Source: Oscillospiraceae bacterium | GTDB taxonomy: Bacteria; Bacillota; Clostridia; Oscillospirales; Oscillospiraceae | Reading direction: 5' to 3' | Length of the DNA: 64,000 nucleotides | Assembly (NCBI GenBank): GCA_009782435.1 | Contig: WRJA01000001.1 | Location: forward strand, 26,374-90,373 | Shown: piece after piece, positions 10,032 through 19,542 of the stretch | How the letters are laid out: each line of letters opens with the position of its first letter | Numbering within the stretch: position 1 is the stretch's first letter | Notes under the pieces: generated by a model | The model's database searches: none | What the model saw: the letters and a program-made list of their open reading frames with translations, nothing else | What the model was told of the DNA's origin: nothing | Program-made: the position numbers and the translations under genes

Positions 10032-10868
10032 TTATATGATACTCACATTATTGTCAAATGAAAAAATAAAAACTGTTTCAACGCCGTCAACGGTAACAGG
10101 CAAGCAATACAACGAGCTTTCCGACACGAGCGTTTTATCAGAACCGTGTGCCGGCAGCGAAATCTCCAACCTTATATTCTCGTTACTGAGTTCAGATGCG
10201 TACAATCCGTTTATGCAGTTTATGAATTCGCACAGACTGTCCTCATAAGCAGCGTCTATCATTTTCGGCAGCTCTCTTTTCGCGTACTTGCCCGCTACCG
10301 CGTGCAGACTGTCCTCACTGCCCGAAATACCGAGAAAGATGCGATGCTCGCCTTTTAATTCCTGACAGGCCAAATGCTCAAAATCAAATTTTTGTGCAGC
10401 GTATGCTTTTTTTAAGATCACCTTGTCCGATATACAGCGGATTATTCCTTCGATCGTTTTCCCGACAAAACGGTTGTAATACACGGGATCGGTGTATATG
10501 AAACCCGGAAGCAGATTTTTGTATTCCCCGGAGCTCCTTAGTTTTTCCACTTCCGCTTCTGTAATACCGCTGTCTCTTTGGTAAACTTTCAGGGTTTCGT
10601 CCACAGCCTCCGAAGCGTCAAAGAATATGAATACAGGGATGATTTTTTTCAAGTCTCCGCTGTTTATCGCTTCGACGTCATCATCACTGAGATCATATTC
10701 CGCTTTAAATTCCGATAAATGTTTGAGAGCTTCATCCCTCGTGAGCAGTTTTTTCCCGACAAGCTCGTCTGTAAACGCGGGATACGGCAGAGCCGCGATT
10801 TTTGCAATGTCCGCCTCCGGTACTATGCCGTGTTCCGAAAGATAATGTCCGAAATACAGCCCGAACAT
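10032..10868 (-). CDS. CheX-like chemotaxis-associated protein
   Basis: C-terminal EFINCINGLYASELS...LPVTVDG resembles the CheX-type fold; adjacent to CheY-like gene; ATG 10868 (MFGLYFGHY) preceded by GGAGGAGAACT. Confidence 0.55.
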   Translation of the reverse strand: MFGLYFGHYLSEHGIVPEADIAKIAALPYPAFTDELVGKKLLTRDEALKHLSEFKAEYDLSDDDVEAINSGDLKKIIPVFIFFDASEAVDETLKVYQRDSGITEAEVEKLRSSGEYKNLLPGFIYTDPVYYNRFVGKTIEGIIRCISDKVILKKAYAAQKFDFEHLACQELKGEHRIFLGISGSEDSLHAVAGKYAKRELPKMIDAAYEDSLCEFINCINGLYASELSNENIRLEISLPAHGSDKTLVSESSLYCLPVTVDGVETVFIFSFDNNVSII

Positions 10869-11026
10869 AGTTCTCCTCCCATCGTCGACCGCTTCGCGGT
10901 TGTTTTCGATCAATGTATTGTTTATGCCTTGCGTCGATTATACTTCAATGCCTTCCGTTTTTCAAGATGTGAGTCGTCATAAAACACCGATTTTTATCCG
11001 CTTGACTCATGGTGTAAACTGTAAGC

Positions 11027-12373
11027 ATGATATCTTTTATGATCCGGCGCTCGCCGGAAGAGACGGACGGCAGAACAATGAATACATATAAAAGCGAAAA
11101 ACCCGATGCCGGCGGGGAGCCGAAAAAAGAACGGCTGCTGACAAAAGACTACACTGTCGTTATGCTCTCGTCAGGCTGCATCAACTTTTTCAACAACGCA
11201 TGTATAGCGGCTATGCCGCTATACATGATGTTTCTGACCGGCAGAGCTTTCTTTTCGGGGTTGATAATGTCGGCCTACTCTCTCACCGCCCTTGCGGTGC
11301 GTCCCGCGGCGGGCGTTCTTTGCGATAAGTTCGGCAGGGTCCGGCTTCTTGTCGCCGGCGCTTTTTTATGCGCGCTGAGCTGTGCAGGCTTCGGTTTCAC
11401 GACCGCGATAGCCTTTATAATCGCGCTGCGTCTTACGGGCGGGGTCGGTTTCGGTTTTCAATCCACCTGCGCCGGCGCCGTTGCCGCCGACGTCGTGCCG
11501 AAAAGCAGATTAGCCGAAGGTATCGGATACTACAGCCTCAATTCCACGGTCGGCCAGATCCTGGCGCCGGCGATCGCTCTTTTCATCATTGCCGGCGGAA
11601 CGATCGAGGACTATAAGAATCTGTTTTTTATTTGCGCCGGCATCACCTTTGCGGCAGGTATTTTCGGCAGCCTGATAACATATGAACGCAAACAAAAAAT
11701 GCAAAAAGACGTCCGGGCGGGCTTGTATGATGAAAACCCGGATGAGAAAACCGATCTTATCTCGGACCCCTTTCTCGAACCTCCTCCGTCAAAGACTGTC
11801 TTAGGCTTTGAATACGGCGTTTTCGCTCCCGCCGCCGTTATGATACTGCTGTACTTCGGTTTTTCGAGCGTATTCACTTTCCTGACCGTTTTCGCCGATT
11901 GGAAAGGTTTCGGCAACAGCGGCTTGTTTTACACTTTCAGCGCCGTCGGCGTTTTGGCTTCAAGGCTCGTTGTCGGTAAGATAGTCGACAAACGCGGCTC
12001 TGACATAATAGTTATACCGTTTTTAGCCTTGCTTACGGTCTGTATGTCGATACTCCCGCTCGTCCGGTCCATGGCGCAGCTTTCCGTACTTGCCGTACCC
12101 ATCGGACTCGCGCAAGGCGCAATACTCCCGGCAATGAATTCGATGATGTTTCGAAGATGCTCGCCGGCCCGGCGCGGCACGGCGTCAGGAGCGTTTTTCG
12201 CTTCCATAGACCTCGGTTTTGCCGTCAGCACTCCGATACTCGGCGTTATCTCCGACGCGACAGACATACGATTCGCGTTTTGGGTGAGCGCAGTCTGGAT
12301 AGCTGTTTCCCTTCTGGTCTATATACTCATTTGCACCGACAAACGTTATTACGAAAAAAAAGCCCGGCGCTGA
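11027..12373 (+). CDS. MFS transporter
   Basis: About 12 TM segments; GVLCDKFGRVRLL loop 2-3 motif. ATG 11078 is an alternative start. Confidence 0.92.
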   Translation: MISFMIRRSPEETDGRTMNTYKSEKPDAGGEPKKERLLTKDYTVVMLSSGCINFFNNACIAAMPLYMMFLTGRAFFSGLIMSAYSLTALAVRPAAGVLCDKFGRVRLLVAGAFLCALSCAGFGFTTAIAFIIALRLTGGVGFGFQSTCAGAVAADVVPKSRLAEGIGYYSLNSTVGQILAPAIALFIIAGGTIEDYKNLFFICAGITFAAGIFGSLITYERKQKMQKDVRAGLYDENPDEKTDLISDPFLEPPPSKTVLGFEYGVFAPAAVMILLYFGFSSVFTFLTVFADWKGFGNSGLFYTFSAVGVLASRLVVGKIVDKRGSDIIVIPFLALLTVCMSILPLVRSMAQLSVLAVPIGLAQGAILPAMNSMMFRRCSPARRGTASGAFFASIDLGFAVSTPILGVISDATDIRFAFWVSAVWIAVSLLVYILICTDKRYYEKKARR

Positions 12374-12394
12374 CCGCTGCGGGACCGCGGGGTC

Positions 12395-12444
12395 CCGAAA
12401 CAAAAGAAACCGCAGCCGCGCGGCTGCGGTTTCTTTTGTTTCGG
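12395..12444. terminator. 50-bp perfect palindrome, probable bidirectional terminator
   Basis: ccgaaacaaaagaaaccgcagccgCGcggctgcggtttcttttgtttcgg; between convergent MFS (+) and OYE (-) genes. Confidence 0.85.
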
Positions 12445-12707
12445 ATTACCCGATGTGTTTTAAGTCACCTTTCGCTTTCTTTCTTTTCATCAGGCTCAAT
12501 TCTTACTATCATTTTTTTGTTCCCCTTTCAGCCGGCATTTTAATGCCGAAATCGGGCCGCTCCGGTTGCATTATCCTCGGTAAGGTTACGAAATGTTTTT
12601 GCTTCTCTTATCAATATACACCGGTATCGTTACATTATTGTTACAAAATAAGATTTAAGCTGATTTTTTTATAAAATAATTTACCGGGCTGCCGTATGTC
12701 GGCGCGG

Positions 12708-14669
12708 TCACACAACAGCGATATTGATCGCGGCGTTATAGCCCGAAACTATCGCCGCCCTCACCGTGCCGACCGCTGAGCAATTGCCCGCGGCAACAAA
12801 TTCCGGGCCTGCGTCCCTTAATGCTTCGACCTCGCTCGACAACGGTTTCATCCCCGCGGAAACGACTATCGTATCCGCAGGGATGAAAAATTCAATGCCG
12901 TCTTTACCGGCGGCTTTTATGCCGTCGTCCGTCACGGCGACGCATCTTGTTTCGGTCTTGACCGATACGCCGCAGGCCGCAAGCTCGCGGTCTATGCTTT
13001 GAATGTGCCGGAAATTGGCGTCAGCCGCATATTTTTCCGCCATTTCGATGACAGTGACCTTTTTCCCGTTCATTGCCAAATATAAAGCCGTCTCGATCCC
13101 GCAAAGCCCGCCGCCGATCATAACGACCGCGTCTCCCGTATCCGTTTTATACGCTCGGTCGACCGCAATAACGTTTTTTTTGTTTATCCCCGGAATACTC
13201 GGCCATATGTTAACAGCGCCGACAGCCGCGATAAGGACGTCGGGTCCTTCTGTCATTACCAATTCCGGCGTGACCTGCGTATTGTATCTCAGATCGACTT
13301 TCAGGGAGCGAAGCTCCGCCTCCAAGGATCGTATAAGGGCATAGAGGTCGCGCTTAAACGGTACCGCTTCGGCAAAATTCAAAGCGCCGCCCAAAACTCC
13401 GCTCTTTTCGCAAAGCGTTACGTCGTGTCCGCGTCTCGCCGCCGTGACAGCCGCCTGCATACCGCAAGGTCCGCCTCCGGCTGTCAGCACTCTCTTTTTC
13501 CCTTGCGCCGGCGGCATGAAGCGGACTTCATATTCATAACCTGTTTCCGGATTCACACTGCAGCGGATCGCGCCGTTCATAAAACGGTGGGACTGGCAGG
13601 TCCCGCAGCGCAGGCATGTCCTGATACGGTCGCAATTTCCGCTTTTCGCTTTATTCACAGTGTCCGGATCAGCCACAAGTTGCCTTCCCAAGGCGATGAT
13701 ATCCGCTTTGCCCTCGGTCAAGGCTTTTTCCATCATAACGGGATCGGAAAAACCGCCGACGGCCGTTACGGGAATGTTTTTGACCGCCTCTTTCACAGCC
13801 GCCGCGTATTTCAGCAGATGACCTCTCTGCATGAACATTGACGATTGCATGATATCCTGCTGCGTTCTGTCATAGTGAACGGAAGCTGAGACATGTATGC
13901 TGTCGATATGTGGCGCCAATATCCCGCATATTTTCACCGCTTCCTCCGTCTGCAGTCCGTCCGGCAGATAATCGCTGCCGTTGATGCGGAGCTCCACGGG
14001 AAACCCGGCGCCGCAGCGCTCTCGTATGCGCTCGATTATCATGAGCGCGAACCGGCAGCGATTCTCCGTGTTTCCTCCGAAACGGTCCGTGCGTTTGTTT
14101 ATGTTCGGAGAAAAAAACTGCCCGATAAGCCATCCGTGACCGGCGTGGAGCTGTACCATATCGAAATACGAGCGCTTCGCGTTCAGCGCGGACAGCGCGA
14201 AAGACTCGACCAACTCCTCTATCATGTCTTCGGTGAGTTCTCTTGAAGTCGTTTGCACGGCCTTTTCTGTCTGAAAGCCGATAGTGACCGGGTGTTCAGA
14301 GGGACCCCACGGGCGTTCCGATCCGATAAATTCGGGATTGCATGTCATCCCTCCGTGGCTGAGCTGGCAGCACGCGACGGCGTTAAAGCGGTGTATCCCT
14401 TCGGCGCAGCGCATCAGCGAATGCAGACAGTTTGAGGAGCGGATCATGATATGGTTCGGATGCGACTTCCCGGAGGGGTGGACGATGCAGTCGCCTACCG
14501 TGACCATTGCGGCCCCTCCCCGGGCTTTTCGCGCGTAATAAGCGCAGTTGTATGGATTTAAAGTACCGTCCGGATTAATGTCATTTTGAGATGTGGGAGA
14601 GGACACCACCCTGTTTTTCAGCGTCAAATTCCCGATTTTCACGGGAGTGAACAGTTTTTCAAACCGCAT
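12708..14669 (-). CDS. NADH:flavin oxidoreductase / old yellow enzyme with 4Fe-4S and FAD/NAD domains (FadH/BaiCD-like)
   Basis: FTPVKIGNLTLKNRVV, CLRCGTCQSHRFMNGAIRCSVNPETG cluster, VLTAGGGPCGMQAA dinucleotide-binding motif. Confidence 0.93.
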   Translation of the reverse strand: MRFEKLFTPVKIGNLTLKNRVVSSPTSQNDINPDGTLNPYNCAYYARKARGGAAMVTVGDCIVHPSGKSHPNHIMIRSSNCLHSLMRCAEGIHRFNAVACCQLSHGGMTCNPEFIGSERPWGPSEHPVTIGFQTEKAVQTTSRELTEDMIEELVESFALSALNAKRSYFDMVQLHAGHGWLIGQFFSPNINKRTDRFGGNTENRCRFALMIIERIRERCGAGFPVELRINGSDYLPDGLQTEEAVKICGILAPHIDSIHVSASVHYDRTQQDIMQSSMFMQRGHLLKYAAAVKEAVKNIPVTAVGGFSDPVMMEKALTEGKADIIALGRQLVADPDTVNKAKSGNCDRIRTCLRCGTCQSHRFMNGAIRCSVNPETGYEYEVRFMPPAQGKKRVLTAGGGPCGMQAAVTAARRGHDVTLCEKSGVLGGALNFAEAVPFKRDLYALIRSLEAELRSLKVDLRYNTQVTPELVMTEGPDVLIAAVGAVNIWPSIPGINKKNVIAVDRAYKTDTGDAVVMIGGGLCGIETALYLAMNGKKVTVIEMAEKYAADANFRHIQSIDRELAACGVSVKTETRCVAVTDDGIKAAGKDGIEFFIPADTIVVSAGMKPLSSEVEALRDAGPEFVAAGNCSAVGTVRAAIVSGYNAAINIAVV

Positions 14670-14907
14670 GCCGCGCCTCCTGCCTTATTCCGGTTTCCCG
14701 GAACTCATTATTTGCCCCGGCGTGTATTCATCGCTCTTTCTTGTCCCGCCAAGGAAATAATAATATATTTCGCATATAACTTCAATTCGGAAATCATCTG
14801 TATCCGGTTATACCGAGTTTGTCTTCCGGGGGCTCCTGTCAGAAGCGTCAAAAATGCGGATAAAATGCCGACAGGGACGAACACCGGATGACAAACACAA
14901 AGCACAA

Positions 14908-14940
14908 TCCCTGAAACCGTTGAGATTTCAGGGATTTTTT
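14908..14940 (+). terminator. Rho-independent terminator-like hairpin with T-run
   Basis: aatccctgaaaccgttgagatttcagggatttttt: TCCCTGAAA/TTTCAGGGA stem followed by T6 on + strand. Confidence 0.6.
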
Positions 14941-15015
14941 GGTGGACGCTACAGGACTTGAACCTGTGACCTTCCGCACGTCAAGCGGAAGCTCTACCGG
15001 CTGAGCTAAGCGTCC
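14940..15015 (-). tRNA. tRNA-Val (anticodon GAC), CCA encoded
   Basis: Reverse complement GGACGCTTAGCTCAGCCGGTAGAGCTTCCGCTTGACGTGCGGAAGGTCACAGGTTCAAGTCCTGTAGCGTCCACCA folds as a cloverleaf; anticodon loop TT-GAC-GT. Confidence 0.95.
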
Positions 15016-15114
15016 GGGTGATGCTTTAACAAGGGGCATTATACTTAAATAAGCGCCCCCTTGTCAATCCGTATTTTCAGCCTGCTTTTCGGCTTGCCCC
15101 GGGTCTGCGAAAAA

Positions 15115-15717
15115 TCACCAAACCAAAACGTGACATTTTGCTTCAACTCCTCCGCACTCGGCGATGACCATGCCCCAACCGGAGCCTACCGCAGTCACGA
15201 CGCCGTCTTTGTCGATCGTGCATATATCCTCGTCTGTACTGCTCCAATTGGCAGTCGCTTCAAGATCCAGCGGATATATCGTCGCGTTCAGCGGTATTTT
15301 ATTGCCGATGCTCATTGCGAATTCGGTTCTTTGTTCGTTGCCGTAGTTTATTTGTATCGCCGAGACTTCCGGCGGCGTCGGCGTCGGCGGCGTCGGCGTC
15401 GGCGTCGGCGGCGGCGGCGGCGTTATTTCAACGGTCGGCGTCGGGGCCGGTTCCTCTTCTCCCGAAAGGCCGATGGTTATAAGAGCTATGACCGCCGCTA
15501 TAACGGCGACCAAAAGGACAACTCCGAAAATCGCCTGCCATTTCGCATTCTCCTGCATCCTCGCGTTCGCAGGCGTCCCGGGCTGAGCGGCGGCAGTCGT
15601 CGCCGCGGTCCGGGTCGTCGGTTTGCTTCTGGCCGCGCCGCAATGAGGACATCTGCTTTTTAATCCCGAGTACCGGCGGTCGCATTTTTTACAGGTTATT
15701 GTTGGAATGATCCCCAT
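15115..15717 (-). CDS. Membrane protein: N-terminal zinc ribbon, TM segment, Pro/Thr-rich linker, BIG2/Ig-like extracellular domain
   Basis: ITCKKCDRRYSGLKSRCPHCG zinc ribbon; single TM; PTPTVEITPPPPPTPTPTPPTPTPPE; NATIYPLDLEATANWSSTDEDICTIDKDGVVTAVGSGWGMVIAECGG. Confidence 0.75.
   Translation of the reverse strand: MGIIPTITCKKCDRRYSGLKSRCPHCGAARSKPTTRTAATTAAAQPGTPANARMQENAKWQAIFGVVLLVAVIAAVIALITIGLSGEEEPAPTPTVEITPPPPPTPTPTPPTPTPPEVSAIQINYGNEQRTEFAMSIGNKIPLNATIYPLDLEATANWSSTDEDICTIDKDGVVTAVGSGWGMVIAECGGVEAKCHVLVW
15370..15425. repeat. GGCGTC/GGC microsatellite-like tract encoding the Pro-Thr linker
   Basis: ggcggcgtcggcgtcggcggcgtcggcgtcggcgtcggcggcggcggcggc read directly. Confidence 0.75.
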
Positions 15718-15825
15718 TTATATTCCGACCTTTCCGTATGAATGAAAATCTATGCCCGGCAATAATCATATTTATATCAATTCTACACTTAATACGGGTA
15801 TTCGTCAAGTATCGGAAGAAGTCAA

Positions 15826-16674
15826 TCAATAAAGGTCTGTGTACACTCCGGTCACGCCCACCTTAAGCAAAGCCGAGATCTCGCTTTCAACGTTGACCGT
15901 ATGCGTATAAAGTGATACGCCGGAAGCGAGCAGAGCTTCGACATATCCTTCCCGCTCAGTGAGTTCAACAGGGAAAGTCACGCCCCATAAGCCGGCCGCC
16001 GCGGAAAATTCCGATATGAAATCCGTATCCGTTTTCATATCCCAGTCCAAGCGGTAGAGCGTGAGTATTACGCTTTTAAACCCCATCGCCCTCACGGCTT
16101 CAAGCTCCTGCGGAAAATAGATCTGCGGTATAAACCTTGATATAAGCTCCGGATATGCCGAAGCGATCTTTTCCAAAATCCGCAGGTTGTCTTCTTTGCA
16201 ATCGGTAATGATATATAATCCCTCGTATTCGCGCAGCAAACCTGCGAGAGACTTCAGTGAAAGCGGAGTCAATTCCCCGAAAATAAGAGAGGACTCGAAC
16301 TCCTCAAGATCAAGCGGGAAGTCATCGTCTGAGTGTCCGGGCAGATAATTGCGGTTCCAGTCGTGCAGGCACACGGGCTCGCCGTCTTTTGTCAGCACAA
16401 AATCCAGTTCGATATAACGGGCGCCGCGCTCATAAGCGGCGCTGAGCGCGTTTTCGGAATTTGTTACGGTAAATCTGCCGAACTCCCCGCCGCCGTGTAT
16501 GATCCGCTCAGCCGGCGGCGGGCTCTCCGGCCCGGAGTAAGGCGGCGCCGTATCCGCAGCCTCAGGCGCGCCTGTTTCCGAAACCCCTGCTTCCGGCGCC
16601 GGCTTTCGGTCGCAGCCGAAAAAAACGACGATAACGGCAATCGTCGCCGCAGCCGCAAGCCACCGCGTTTTCAC
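15826..16674 (-). CDS. Glycerophosphodiester phosphodiesterase family lipoprotein
   Basis: Lipobox VVFFGC; HGGGEFGRFTVTNSENALSAAYERGARYIELDFVLTKDGEPVCLHDWN. GTG 16674 directly follows the gltX stop; ORF track start 16704 overlaps gltX. Confidence 0.85.
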   Translation of the reverse strand: MKTRWLAAAATIAVIVVFFGCDRKPAPEAGVSETGAPEAADTAPPYSGPESPPPAERIIHGGGEFGRFTVTNSENALSAAYERGARYIELDFVLTKDGEPVCLHDWNRNYLPGHSDDDFPLDLEEFESSLIFGELTPLSLKSLAGLLREYEGLYIITDCKEDNLRILEKIASAYPELISRFIPQIYFPQELEAVRAMGFKSVILTLYRLDWDMKTDTDFISEFSAAAGLWGVTFPVELTEREGYVEALLASGVSLYTHTVNVESEISALLKVGVTGVYTDLY

Positions 16675-16675
16675 G

Positions 16676-18160
16676 TCAGCCCTCCGCCGACTCGCGGCGC
16701 TCAACGGCCGATCTCAATTTTTCGATTCCTTTTTCTATCCTCGCAAGGGTTTCGGCTTTTCCGAGTATCCTGCAGATCTCGACCGCTCCGCCCGGCGTGA
16801 CCGCTTTTCCGGAAACGGCTGTCCTGACCGGCCACATCAGCGTCGCGTTTTTTACTCCGAGGCGCTCGGCTGTTTCGGCCATCGCGCGGTTTATGCCGGC
16901 GTCATCCCACGCCGAAACGCTCTCAAGCGCCGGCAGGGCCGCTTTCAGCATTTCGGACGAAACGGCCTCGTCGGTTTTGGATTTTTTATGGATGTAAAGC
17001 TCAGTATCATATTCCGCGGTCGTGTCGAAAAAATCAAGCTTCCCCGGTATATCCGACAGCTTTTCACACCGCTGCTGCAAGAGCGGCGCTATAAGATCGG
17101 GGTCGATACACGGGTTTTTGACAGCTTTTCGTATGTACGGCCGCGCAAGGACGGCAAATTCCTCCGCCGGCATCGCTCTTATGTATTCGCTGTTGAAGTG
17201 AGCAAGTTTTTCAATGTCAAATATCGCGGGAGATTTTGATATGCCGGCTATGTCAAAGACTCCGCACAGCTCGGAGAGAGAAAACATCTCCCTCTCCCCG
17301 CCGGGACTCCACCCCAACAAAGCGACATAATTGATCACAGCCGGAGCAAGGTACCCCAGCGCGGTCAAATCTTCATACGACGGATCACCGCGGCGTTTAC
17401 TCATCTTGTTGTTCGCGTCGCGCATGACCGGCGGACAGTGTATATATTTGGGCGGTTCCCAGCCGAACGACTCATATAAGAGATTATATTTCGGCGCGCT
17501 CGAGAGATATTCCGTCCCACGGACCACGTGCGTTATTCCCATGAGCCGGTCGTCTATGACATTGGCGAAATTATATGTCGGCAGGCCGTCCGATTTTATT
17601 AAAACATTGTCGTCGAGCGTATCGTTTTTTACCGTTATCTTACCGAAAACCTCATCATAAACAGAGGTCTCGCCCTCTTGCGGTATCTTTTGCCTGATAA
17701 CAAAAGGGACCTTCGCTTCGAGCAATTCGTTTATGCGGCTCTCGGAGAGGCGTCCGCAGCGCCCGTCATATTTTCTCCCTGCTCCGGCGCCGGGACCATC
17801 TTCTCCTTGAGCGTCCTTTTCGCAAAAACAGCGGTACGCTCCGCCGAGTTTTATGAGCAGCTCGGCGTAATTCGAATATATTTCCCGCCGTTCGGTCTGG
17901 ACATACGGTCCTGAAGGCGAGGGCTTGTCCGGTCCTTCGTCATATATCAGGCCGCACTCATCCAGAGTCTTAAAAATCGCTTCGACCGCGCCTTCCGTAA
18001 AGCGGTTCAGGTCGGTGTCCTCTATACGCAAGATGAAACGCCCCGCGTTTTTTCGCGCGATGAGATAAGCGTACAGCGCGGTGCGAAGATTACCCACATG
18101 CATATGACCCGTCGGACTCGGCGCGAATCTGGTGCGCACCCCGCCTTTGGGTATGCTCAT
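16676..18160 (-). CDS. gltX: Glutamate--tRNA ligase
   Basis: VRTRFAPSPTGHMHVGNLRTALYAYLIA (HIGH-like), NKMSKRRGD (KMSKS). Start uncertain: ATG 18160 fits the family; a GTG at about 18193 has a GGGGG SD; ORF track uses 18250. Confidence 0.96.
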   Translation of the reverse strand: MSIPKGGVRTRFAPSPTGHMHVGNLRTALYAYLIARKNAGRFILRIEDTDLNRFTEGAVEAIFKTLDECGLIYDEGPDKPSPSGPYVQTERREIYSNYAELLIKLGGAYRCFCEKDAQGEDGPGAGAGRKYDGRCGRLSESRINELLEAKVPFVIRQKIPQEGETSVYDEVFGKITVKNDTLDDNVLIKSDGLPTYNFANVIDDRLMGITHVVRGTEYLSSAPKYNLLYESFGWEPPKYIHCPPVMRDANNKMSKRRGDPSYEDLTALGYLAPAVINYVALLGWSPGGEREMFSLSELCGVFDIAGISKSPAIFDIEKLAHFNSEYIRAMPAEEFAVLARPYIRKAVKNPCIDPDLIAPLLQQRCEKLSDIPGKLDFFDTTAEYDTELYIHKKSKTDEAVSSEMLKAALPALESVSAWDDAGINRAMAETAERLGVKNATLMWPVRTAVSGKAVTPGGAVEICRILGKAETLARIEKGIEKLRSAVERRESAEG

Positions 18161-18261
18161 CTCTTTTTCTTTAAAATAATCCGGACCCGCCACAGATATT
18201 TCCCCCGTTTTACTTATTTGATGCATTCTCGGCTTATCATACGTCAACAATCGTCAGGTTA

Positions 18262-18290
18262 ATATTATTTCACCTCCGAACGATTGTCAA
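18262..18290 (-). promoter_or_regulatory. Sigma70-type promoter for gltX
   Basis: Minus strand TTGACA-17 bp-TAATAT (-35 at 18290..18285, -10 at 18267..18262). Confidence 0.65.
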
Positions 18291-18312
18291 GGCCGGGAGG
18301 ATATGATAAAAT
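18284..18312 (+). promoter_or_regulatory. Sigma70-type promoter for the aminotransferase-trpS-wec operon
   Basis: TTGTCA (18284-18289)-17 bp-TAAAAT (18307-18312). Confidence 0.6.
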
Positions 18313-18341
18313 ATTAAAATGACCGTATAAGGAGAGCCGCC

Positions 18342-19532
18342 ATGATATCCGATAATATGATCAGACTTGCCGCTTCAAACAGCGCCATCCGCGCCATGTT
18401 TGAAGAAGGTTTGAGACTCGCCGCAGAATACGGGCGGGAGAACGTTTTTGACTTTTCGCTCGGAAACCCCAATTTCCCGGCGCCGCCGGAGGTCAACCGG
18501 GCTTTGCGCGATATACTTGAGGAAGAGGAAAGCACTCTCGTGCACGGATATATGACCAACGCGGGTTTTCCCGATGTGCGCGACACGGTAGCAGCCTCGC
18601 TTAACGAGCGCTTCGGAGGAACTTTCGGAAAAGAAAATATTATCATGACTGCCGGCGCCGCCGGCGGCTTGAACATAATATTAAAAACTCTGCTTAATCC
18701 CGGCGACGAGGTCATAGTTTTCGCCCCGTATTTTCTTGAATACGGCAACTATGTGAACAATTACGGAGGAGTCATAATGCCCGTTCACTCGGCGGAGCCC
18801 GATTTTCAGCCGGACGCAAAGCTCCTCAAAGCAGCCGTCACTAAGAAAACCAAAGCCGTCATCATCAACAACCCGAACAACCCGACAGGCGTTGTTTATT
18901 CGGAAAATACGATCAGGTCGATCTCCGAGGCGCTGGATGAAAAACAAAAAGAATTGGGGTCCCCCGTGTACCTCATTTCCGACGAACCGTACAGGGAACT
19001 CTGCTACGACGGTCATTCCGCCGTGTGGCTGCCGAACTGCTTCAAAAACACGATCGTCTGCTACTCCTGGTCAAAATCCCTCTCGCTGCCCGGCGAACGC
19101 ATCGGCTACCTCGCGATACCGCCGCAGGCGGAGGACGGCGCGCGTATAGCCGAGGCCGCCGCCATTGCGGGGCGCGTACTCGGTTTCATAAACGCCCCGT
19201 CTCTTATGCAGCGCGCGGCGGCAAGGTGCATAAGAACGAGCATTGATATAAACTGCTATGACCAAAACCGAAAAAATCTGCACGGCGCGCTCACATCCTT
19301 AGGTTTTAAGACTACTTATCCGGCCGGGGCGTTTTATCTTTGGATGAAGTCTCCCGAGCCGGATGAAAAAGTCTTTGTGAACAAAGCGAAATCTTTGCGG
19401 CTACTCCTTGTTCCGGGCAGTTCTTTTGCGGGACCCGGCTATGTCCGTATCGCCTACTGCGTGTCGCCGGATATGATCCCGCGCTCTCTTCCCGCCTTTA
19501 AAGAGCTTGCCGGCGAATATGATCTTATATGA
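18342..19532 (+). CDS. PLP-dependent class I/II aminotransferase (AspC-like)
   Basis: FSLGNPNFPAPPEV, NNPNNPTGVVYS, DEPYREL, YSWSKSLSLPGERIGY (Schiff-base Lys). Confidence 0.93.
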   Translation: MISDNMIRLAASNSAIRAMFEEGLRLAAEYGRENVFDFSLGNPNFPAPPEVNRALRDILEEEESTLVHGYMTNAGFPDVRDTVAASLNERFGGTFGKENIIMTAGAAGGLNIILKTLLNPGDEVIVFAPYFLEYGNYVNNYGGVIMPVHSAEPDFQPDAKLLKAAVTKKTKAVIINNPNNPTGVVYSENTIRSISEALDEKQKELGSPVYLISDEPYRELCYDGHSAVWLPNCFKNTIVCYSWSKSLSLPGERIGYLAIPPQAEDGARIAEAAAIAGRVLGFINAPSLMQRAAARCIRTSIDINCYDQNRKNLHGALTSLGFKTTYPAGAFYLWMKSPEPDEKVFVNKAKSLRLLLVPGSSFAGPGYVRIAYCVSPDMIPRSLPAFKELAGEYDLI

Positions 19533-19542
19533 TCGGGGATCA

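Noticed and set aside
15061-15663. 200-aa plus-strand ORF with a poly-Arg tract
   Set aside because: Poly-Arg is the antisense reading of the GGCGTC microsatellite; the minus-strand gene has clear domains.
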